Assembly: GCA_963575745.1 (NCBI GenBank)
Contig: CAUYUJ010014173.1
Coordinates: 20,001-72,500 of the forward strand
DNA length: 52,500 nucleotides
Origin: Prorocentrum cordatum
Lineage: Eukaryota > Sar > Dinophyceae > Prorocentrales > Prorocentraceae
Direction: 5' to 3'
In this document: positions 47,121 to 52,500 of the stretch, piece by piece
Numbering within the stretch: the stretch's first letter is position 1
Layout: each line of letters opens with the position of its first letter
Translations under genes and position numbers: made by a program
The notes under the pieces: generated by a model
What the model saw: only the letters and a program-made list of their open reading frames with translations
What the model was told of the DNA's origin: nothing
The model's database searches: none

Positions 47121-47336
47121 GCGGCGGCTAGTTCAGCAGATCCGGCACTGGTGGATTCTAACTATCTTCAGCCCCCCCGTGTCGGACTAGTTTACCATCT
47201 CGCTCGTCGTAAGCTACACCAGGGATTCGAGTCAACGCTCGACCTGCTTTTTGATCGGTCGCTGGCTCAGGTCGTCCTGGCTTGCTTGTGTCTCCGTTCA
47301 GGAGGGTTCACGTACCCGGCTCCATATAATTAGCAG
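47121..47336 (+). CDS. Terminal exon candidate, 71 codons
   Basis: Acceptor GAGCTTTCTCTCTGCAG, then an open phase-0 frame AAASSADPALVDSNYLQPPR, VGLVYHLARRKLHQGFESTL, DLLFDRSLAQVVLACLCLRS, GGFTYPAPYN and TAG. Mixed codon use (T/C wobble) differs from the G/C-only frames of the surrounding repeats, which favours genuine coding. With 46850-47071 it would make the 3' end of a plus-strand gene. No family recognised. Confidence 0.42.
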
Positions 47337-47439
47337 GGGCTCGCCGCGCCGTCCCCTGGAGGCGCGACGTCCTGTGCGCTTGCTGCGATGTGTGGGTGCT
47401 GGCTCCTCCGCACCATGCGCGCCGAACCTGGGCGGGACG

Positions 47440-47625
47440 GTGAGGGATTTTCACCCCCACACCGCCAGGCGGGTGCGGAGGAGGAGGAGGAGGAGGAGGA
47501 GGAGGAGGAGGACCAGGAGGAGGAGGGAGGAGGAGGAGGAGGAGGAGGAGGAGGAGGAGGAGGAGGAGGGAGGCGGAGGTGGGGGATTTTCACCCCCACG
47601 CCGCCAGGCGGGTGCTGGAGATGAG
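47440..47625. repeat. GGA array bracketed by a duplicated 40-bp motif
   Basis: 'gggattttcacccccac.ccgccaggcgggtgc' occurs at 47449 and 47584, on either side of the GGA array 47475-47578. The array seems to have expanded between, or been copied with, the motif. Confidence 0.88.
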
Positions 47626-47784
47626 CCAAACGCCACCCCTCCTCAGAAGCCGGCTCTCTGGTCTTGGCGAGAGAGCGTTCCCTGGAGCCCGCGCCCGCGG
47701 CCACAGAGCGGAGCTCTTCACTTCTTGGCGGCGGCACCGTGGGGGGGCGGCCGCCGCGCGATCACGTGCTGCTGGTAGGAAAAA

Positions 47785-48120
47785 TGGCCCTCCTCCTCCT
47801 CCTCCCCCTCCCCCTCCCTCCCCTCCTCCTCATCCTCCTCCTCCTCCTCTCCTCTCCCCTCCTCTCCTTCCTCCTCCTATTCCTCCCTCCTCCTCCTCCC
47901 CTCCTCTCCTCTCCGCTCCTAATGATGGTCTCCCCTCCTCCGCTTCCTCACTCCTCCTCCGCGTCCTCCTCCTCCTCCTCCTCTCCTCCTCTTCCTTCCT
48001 CCTCCTCCTCCAACCGCGCTCCTCCTCCTCCTCCCCTCATCCTCCTCCTCCTCCTCCTCCTCTTGCTCCCACTGGTCCTCCTCCTCCTCCTCCTCCTTCT
48101 CCTCCTCCTCCTCCTGGTCC
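47785..48120. repeat. CCT array
   Basis: Pyrimidine-rich triplets with occasional CAT/GAT and Arg-type interruptions. Confidence 0.95.
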
Positions 48121-48133
48121 TCTGTTCTGACCA

Positions 48134-48315
48134 TGTCGATCGTCTACATGGAAGAGGGGGCCCTGGGCAAGGAGGACCCCCGGCGCGCGGCTCTCCGATC
48201 GCTGCGTGCGCGTGCGGACCGGCGCGGCCCGCGCGCTCGGGCCTGGTCCCCCCGCGGTCCCCCGAGAGCCGCGCATATCACAGGCCACTCCGGCGAAGGG
48301 GCACCCCGCCAGGAG
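48134..48315 (+). CDS. Unique island between CCT and GGA arrays, ORF uncertain
   Basis: A plus frame MSIVYMEEGALGKEDPRRAA then LRSLRARADRRG… is open across the island, but no AG acceptor precedes it within the tract and the minus strand is open too (…GVLLAQGPLFHVDDRHG…). A coding island is plausible; the strand is unsettled. Confidence 0.2.
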
Positions 48316-48735
48316 GAGGAGGAGGAGGAGGAGGAGGAGGAGGAGGTCGAGGAGGGATGAGTCGCGTTCCGTCGGTCTCGCATGCCTTGCGTGCCTCAGT
48401 GCCTCAGGTCGAGGAGAGGAGGAGGAGGAGTAGGAGGAGGAGGAGGAGACCAGGAGGAGGAAGAGGTAGGAGGATGAGGAGGAGGAGGAGGAGAGGAAAT
48501 AGGAAGGAGGAGAGGAGAGGAGGAGGAGAGGAGGTGAGATGAGGAGGGAGGAGGAGGAAGGAGGAGGAGGAGAGGAGGAGGAGGAGGAAGAAGAGGTCGA
48601 GAAGGAAGTCGAGGAAGAGGAGGAGGAGGGCGAGGAGGTCGAGGAGGAGGAGGAAGTCGAGGAGGCGGAGGTCGAGGCGGAGGTCGAGGAGGAGGAGGAG
48701 GAGGAGGAGGAGGAGGAGGAGGAGAAGGATCTGGA
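48312..48735. repeat. GGA array with GTCGAG units
   Basis: (GGA)n at 48312-48348 and 48410-48735; GTCGAG interruptions at 48596-48690. The CCT array at 47785 and this GGA array form a large inverted pair around the 48.2-kb island. Confidence 0.95.
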
Positions 48736-48780
48736 GGTTGAGGAGGCCCAGGGAGGCTTGGCAGGCCTCACCGCGCGGCC

Positions 48781-49303
48781 GGCAGGCTCGGGGCGACTCG
48801 ACTTCGGCGTTGGTTATGACACCGCGTCACGGACGTGATCTCGAGGCACGCGGCCTCGGGCCAGGGCTTGCGACCCCCCCCTCTTGGACGGCCCCGATGC
48901 TCGTGGCCTCGATCCTCGAGCCCTCGATGCTCGAGGCCCCCGACCCTGGAAGCCTCGATCCTCGAGGCCCCGGTCCTCGAAACCTCTGGTGCCCCCGAGA
49001 CCTCCGGTGAACCGGCGAGATCCGCCTCGGCGCGCGATCTCGAGGTGCGTGCTCGGAGCTCTCGTACGGGCGGCCGAGCGCACGCAGGCAGCGCTGTCAC
49101 ATTGTTGCACGCAGGCGGGGGATCGCTCTACCTGCAGATCGCTCACATCGTTCGATCGACCGTTTCCGAAATCGACCGCGCGGATCGCTTCCGAAGCGTT
49201 AGACCTTTGAACGTCGGCCGAATCTGGCTCGCCGGCGGCGTTCCACGCTGAACGCCGGAGGCGGGGTCGCCGCCGGTCGACGACACGACGCGAACCTATA
49301 CCG
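48781..49303. mobile_element. TIR element family I, long copy (~523 bp)
   Basis: Left GGCAGGCTCGGGGCGACTCG…GGTTATGACACCGCG matches copy 1's left end. The right end (cggtcgacgacacgacgcga then acctataccg) is its inverse partner. The extra length is a CTCGAGGC minisatellite (48838-49010) inside the element. Confidence 0.65.
48838..49010. repeat. CTCGAGGCC-type minisatellite, locus 1
   Basis: Units such as GATCCTCGAGGCCCC and GATGCTCGAGGCCCC. The same motif family forms 50720-50860 and a short patch at 51683. Confidence 0.8.
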
Positions 49304-49381
49304 CAACCCTCGGGAACGCCCTCGGCGGGGGGAGCAACGCCAGGGGAGCATGGGCTCAGGGCCCGGGAGGATTTGGACGCC

Positions 49382-49576
49382 CGAAATGGGTACGGGAAGA
49401 ATGGGCACCATGCCCAACAACCAATGCTGTCCCAAACCAGCAGCGGCCGCTGCTGGGCAGGCGGCCTCTTCTGTCTCGAACGGACACGGGCCGCGGCGGC
49501 GTGGGCAGCGAGCCCTGTTCAGAATGAACAGGATCCGCTGCTGGGCATCGTGCCCATTCTTTCCGTGCCCATTCCG
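49382..49576. mobile_element. TIR element family Q (195 bp)
   Basis: The left AAATGGGTACGGGAAGAATG (then GGCACCATGCCCA) and the inverse of the right end (GAATGGGCACGGAAAGAATG, GGCACGATGCCCA) give ~46 bp of TIR at about 80%. Inside are the hairpins CAGCAGCGGCCGCTGCTG and CTGTTCAGAATGAACAG. Confidence 0.72.
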
Positions 49577-49789
49577 TTCGTGCAGAGAGGAGGGGGGCGC
49601 GTCGATGCCCCATCGCCCAGTCGTCGCCAGCAGGGGCAGGGCAGCCCGGTGCTTTCTCGCGACGCTGCACGTGCGGGGCCCCCCCTGCCAGGGGGCTGTG
49701 TCCCCCGGGCCCCCGCCGCGGCGCGGAGGCCGCGCTTCGCCGCCCGGGCGGTCTGGGCCGCGCTCGTCTCGGGGCGGCGTCAGGGGCCT
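49577..49789. other. Unassigned GC-rich stretch
   Basis: No repeat relative; frames open on both strands without coding signature. Confidence 0.3.
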
Positions 49790-49925
49790 TCTCCTCGTCC
49801 TTCTCTTCCTCCTTCTCCTCGTCCTCCTCCTCGTCCTCTCCCTCCTCGTCCTCCACCTCCTCCTCGTCCTTTTCCTCCTCCTCCTCCTCCTCCTCCTCCT
49901 CCTCCTCCTCCTCCTCCTTCCCTCC
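49790..49925. repeat. CCT/CGT-CCT array followed by (GGT)6
   Basis: Degenerate to 49870, pure CCT at 49876-49917; a GGT run at 49934-49951. Confidence 0.93.
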
Positions 49926-49951
49926 TCCAACTGATGGTGGTGGTGGTGGTG

Positions 49952-50432
49952 GACAAGAAGCCCATCAGGGGCGTCCTGCCAAGAGGGCGGAGCGCAGGCT
50001 CTCAGGGGGGGGGGAGGGGGCATCGATCCCCGAGGGCTCCTGCCTCGCCGATTGCGGGCCCGAGAGCCCCACCCCGCCCCGCCCAGGAGCGTGCGGCCTC
50101 GCTCTCGGGGGCCCATCGCGCCGATCTCTCGGCCGTGCATCGCCGATGCAAGCTCGAGGTCCCTCCCGCATTCCAGAAGCCAGCCCCCTGGTGGCTTTTT
50201 AGAGTCATGCCTTGGGCCTCTGGCGGCCGCTCGGGACGACCCGGGCACCCCACGCACGCCCTCCTGGGCGAGGCGCAGCCGCTCAGGGCATTCCGAGGCT
50301 GGAAAGCCGCAGAGAATCTGCCGAGACCGCTCGAGAGCCTCAAACCTGAACCTCGCACCTCCATCCTCAGCGCCGCCTGGCCCTGTCGCTCCCTGAAGAC
50401 TGCGGCGACGACGACCACCACCACCGCCGCCG
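49952..50432. other. Unassigned; faint similarity to 7660-7820
   Basis: 'cagccgctcagggcattccgaggctggaaagcc' at 50277 resembles 'cagccgacggagagcgccccgaggctggaaggg' at 7741, with matching order of neighbouring words. Possibly diverged copies of one sequence. No gene called. Confidence 0.3.
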
Positions 50433-50728
50433 CGAGGCGCAGCTCCTGGAACGCACCCCGAGGCAGCAGACGCCACGGAGCCCACCAAAACACCGCCGCC
50501 GCGAGGCGCAGCTCCTGAAACGCACCCCGAGGCAGCAGACGCCACGGAGCCCGAAACGTCCGAGGACCCTCCCGAACGAGCCTCTCACGAGCCTCTCCGA
50601 GTGCGACGCCGGCCGGATCCCCCCCCCCCTCCCCCCGAAACGAGGCAGCAGGCGCCACGGAGCCCAAAACGTCCGAGGCCCCTCCCGAACGAGCCTCTCA
50701 CGAGCCTCTCCGAGTGCGACGCCGGCCT
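50433..50728. repeat. Two overlapping tandem duplications
   Basis: 'cgcgaggcgcagctcctg.aacgcaccccgaggcagcagacgccacggagccc' at 50433 and 50494 (61-bp period); 'gaggcagcag.cgccacggagccc.aaacgtccgagg.ccctcccgaacgagcctctcac' at 50531 and 50642 (~111-bp period). Confidence 0.88.
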
Positions 50729-50860
50729 CGAGGCTTCGAGGTTCGAGGTTCGAGGTCTCGAGGATCGAGGCTTCGAGGCTTCGAGGCTTCGAGGATCGAG
50801 GCCTCGAGGCCTCGAGGATCGTGTCTTCGAGGATCGAGGCCTCGAAGCCGACCCCCCCCC
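50720..50860. repeat. CTTCGAGG / ATCGAGGC 8-mer minisatellite, locus 2
   Basis: About 15 copies of an 8-bp unit (cgaggctt, cgaggatc, cgaggcct). Confidence 0.92.
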
Positions 50861-50946
50861 CCCGAGAGCGCGCGCGGCTCGACGAGGCCGCCGGTCCTCC
50901 AGGTTGCGGCCGGTGCCCGGCGTCCTTGGAGCGCTCGGCCCCAGGT

Positions 50947-51089
50947 CTACAGGGGGATGTTGGACGAAAAATAAAAAATACCAAACAAATATTCAACAAG
51001 TATTTTTAAAGATACTTACAAAATCGTCCCCGGACTATGTTTTGACTACTTTGGTCTATTTCTCCTGTAGAGGGGCGTGCCCGACTTCA
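50947..51089. mobile_element. TIR element family D, end-truncated copy (143 bp) still TSD-flanked
   Basis: CCCCAGGT at 50939-50946 and 51090-51097. The left end starts CTACAGGGGGATGTTGGACG, lacking the outer ~15 bp (GTCGGGCGTGTCCCC) that the right end retains. Interior ATAAAAAATACC… as in other copies. Confidence 0.85.
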
Positions 51090-51255
51090 CCCCAGGTGAG
51101 CAACGAAAAGAAGCGGGCCTTACAGGAGGTGGCATCGCGACCTTATACCGCGGCTTACGCGGGCCGCCAGCGCGGCACGCCACACTGGAAGCGAGGGCGT
51201 TTACGCGCGACCTTAGTTATGTTGCATCCTCGGGGGACCTTGTCTGTCCCGTCGC
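51090..51255. other. Unassigned
   Basis: No repeat relative or gene. Confidence 0.3.
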
Positions 51256-51385
51256 GGTCCTGTCCGCGTCGAATCCGTGTCGAATCCATGTCGGACGCGT
51301 CGGATCCGTGTCGAATCCGTGTCGAATCCGCGTCGGATCCGCGCCAAATCCGCGTCGAGTCCGCATCGAGCACGCGTCGGGTCCC
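51256..51385. repeat. 11-bp GTGTCGAATCC minisatellite
   Basis: About eleven units (cgtgtcgaatc, cgcgtcggatc, cgcgtcgagtc). Confidence 0.92.
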
Positions 51386-51712
51386 CAAAAAGACACCGAT
51401 TTTGGGGACAGGCGAGGCCCCCCGCAGATGCCACAGGACCTTAGGCGGGCAGCTTATACGCGCCACTGTCGGCGCAGTCCGCCCCGTGTTTTCTGCTCGC
51501 CGCTCCGGTGGGGCAGGATCCGGCAGCACCGAGTGCGGTGAGGCTCTGTGCTCAAAAGCCACTGGATGAGCATCTTAGGGGTTCGCCCTCAACAAATAAG
51601 GGAATCCCTGAGATTGGCATCGTGATGAGGAGGCGCCCAGCACAGGGATAGGGATATGTTCCAGGCTGGTAATCGAGACCTCGATGCTCGAGGCCCCCGA
51701 CCCTGGAATCGG
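51386..51712. other. Unassigned
   Basis: Contains 'gatgctcgaggcccccgaccctggaa' (51683), identical to 48928-48951, linking it to the minisatellite in the long family I element. No gene. Confidence 0.4.
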
Positions 51713-52242
51713 GTCGAGCAAAAGGGGGGATAGCAAAGGGGGGGTTGAGAAGCAAAACAAAAAAACAACATACAAAAAATACAACAACAAAAACAAATAA
51801 AAAAAAAAAATAAAAAAAAACAAAAACAAAACAAAAAAGAAAAAAAAAAAACAAACAAAAAAAAAACAAAACATAAAAAAAAAAAAACATGAAAAAAATT
51901 CAACAACAAGAAACACAAAAATACAACATACCAAGAAAAAAAAAAAAACAAAAAAAAAAAATAAAAATATAGTCATAAAAAATACACCAACCAACAAGCA
52001 AAAAAAATTAAAAAGAGGGACACAAAAATTCGGGCGAAAGGGTCCATAGGAAAACACAAACAAAAACAACAAATAAAAAATAAAAAATCAAAAAAGCTCA
52101 CGTAGCTGATTTTCCCGGCGCCTCCCGGCGCAAGAGGCGGCTATGTATCGAGGAATGGGCCCGGCGGCGGAGCCGAAACCAGCTGCATGCAGCAAATTTC
52201 GTAGCCCCCCCTTTCCCAATCCCCCCCTTTCGCCCGGCCCGA
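51713..52242. mobile_element. TIR element family C, copy split by an A-rich insert
   Basis: Left end GTCGAGCAAAAGGGGGGATA, right end CCCAATCCCCCCCTTTCGCC then CGGCCCGA; the interior resumes at 52088 with AGCTCACGTAGCTGATTTTC and GCTGCATGCAGC. The two halves are separated by 51748-52088. Confidence 0.82.
51748..52088. repeat. A/C-rich low-complexity insert (~340 bp)
   Basis: Runs of A broken by single C, occasional T and very few G. It replaces only the 'ATC' step between 'gaga' and 'agctcacg' of the family C element. The resulting Phe/Leu/Val ORFs on the minus strand are artefacts. It may be an expanded poly(A)-type tract; the abrupt edges should be checked against assembly error. Confidence 0.9.
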
Positions 52243-52244
52243 CT

Positions 52245-52420
52245 GACCTGGGTCGATGCAGACCCCGGTCAGTCGGGCATTGCCGGGCACTGCAAAATCC
52301 TGCAGGACCCTCCGCGCCACTCCAGGCCAGTGCCACCCTGGCTGCGCAGGATCCTGCAAGATCAAGCGCTCTGGCTGACCCCCGTTTGCAGTGGCCCCCG
52401 TCTCCAGCTCGAAAGAAGTC
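52245..52420. repeat. Dispersed repeat O, copy 2
   Basis: CTGACCTGGGTC-gatgca-GACCCCGGTCAG is the diverged form of the hairpin at 13318. 'aaaatcctgcaggacc', 'aggatcctgcaagatc', 'ctggctgacccccgtttgca' and 'tggcccccgtctc' follow in the same order as at 13480-13545. It directly abuts the family C element, as does copy 1. Confidence 0.75.
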
Positions 52421-52500
52421 CAGACTCTGGAAGCCAGTTGGTTCTCCATTCGTGGAGTGGCCCTACATACCCGCCAACCTCGCACATTCCTGGGCACATT
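52421..52500. other. Window end, unassigned
   Basis: No feature supported. Confidence 0.3.

Noticed and set aside
47664-48542. 292-codon ORF joining CCT array, 48.2-kb island and GGA array
   Set aside because: Poly-Leu/Ser/Pro from the array; only the short island could be coding.
51552-52072. Phe/Leu/Val membrane-like ORFs on the minus strand
   Set aside because: They are translations of the A/C-rich low-complexity insert.

Overview
This window is nuclear DNA of a dinoflagellate. The decisive evidence is a perfect 22-nt match to the dinoflagellate spliced leader (DinoSL) on the minus strand at 21221-21242, sitting exactly at the 5' end of a LINE retrotransposon. Other features agree: high GC, exon-like islands a few dozen codons long separated by kilobases of repeats, very long GGA/CCT triplet arrays, and no prokaryotic operon structure. 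I cannot name the species; the GC level fits a GC-rich genome such as Prorocentrum better than Symbiodiniaceae (inference). I found no intact multi-exon gene, rRNA, tRNA or CRISPR array. Nearly all long ORFs are translations of repeats.

Layout. 1-2 kb: degenerate repeats, a terminal-inverted-repeat (TIR) element, (CGT)41 and two minus-strand exon-like pieces. 2.2-6.0 kb: a five-unit tandem array of about 0.75 kb units, one interrupted by a short element with a 7-bp target site duplication (TSD). 6.3-15.2 kb: a patchwork of short TIR/foldback elements of at least ten families, plus a minus-strand exon-like island near 7.9 kb. 15.3-15.8 kb: pure GGA array. 16.0-21.2 kb: the DinoSL-capped LINE (minus strand) with a 20-bp TSD. 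22-29 kb: purine arrays, a kinase-like exon at 22.7 kb, and a TIR family with 9-bp TSDs. 29.9-36.1 kb: a 2.8-kb element made of about 1-kb inverted arms, an abutting 1.2-kb TIR element with iteron-like arrays, and direct duplications of its parts. 37-39 kb: triplet arrays with exon-like islands on both strands. 39.6-42 kb: a second tandem array of about 0.85-0.92 kb units. 43-44.4 kb: (GAT)n satellite punctuated by GTCCCG, then a GATC-rich 12-bp satellite. 45-47.3 kb: an AT-rich TIR element, a coiled-coil pseudogene and two exon-like pieces ending in a stop. 47.4-52.5 kb: triplet arrays, minisatellites and more TIR elements.

How it fits together. The minus-strand islands at 37.9, 22.7 and 7.9 kb read in the right order as parts of one protein kinase domain (activation segment/APE-like; DxWALGC-like; a C-lobe-end-like piece), and the first two have compatible phases. 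If they are one gene, its introns are up to 15 kb long and hold the LINE and most of the small elements. Plus-strand islands at 38.6, 42.2, 46.85 and 47.1 kb would belong to other genes or gene fragments. The main content is a dense, nested history of transposition in which empty sites and TSDs can be read directly.
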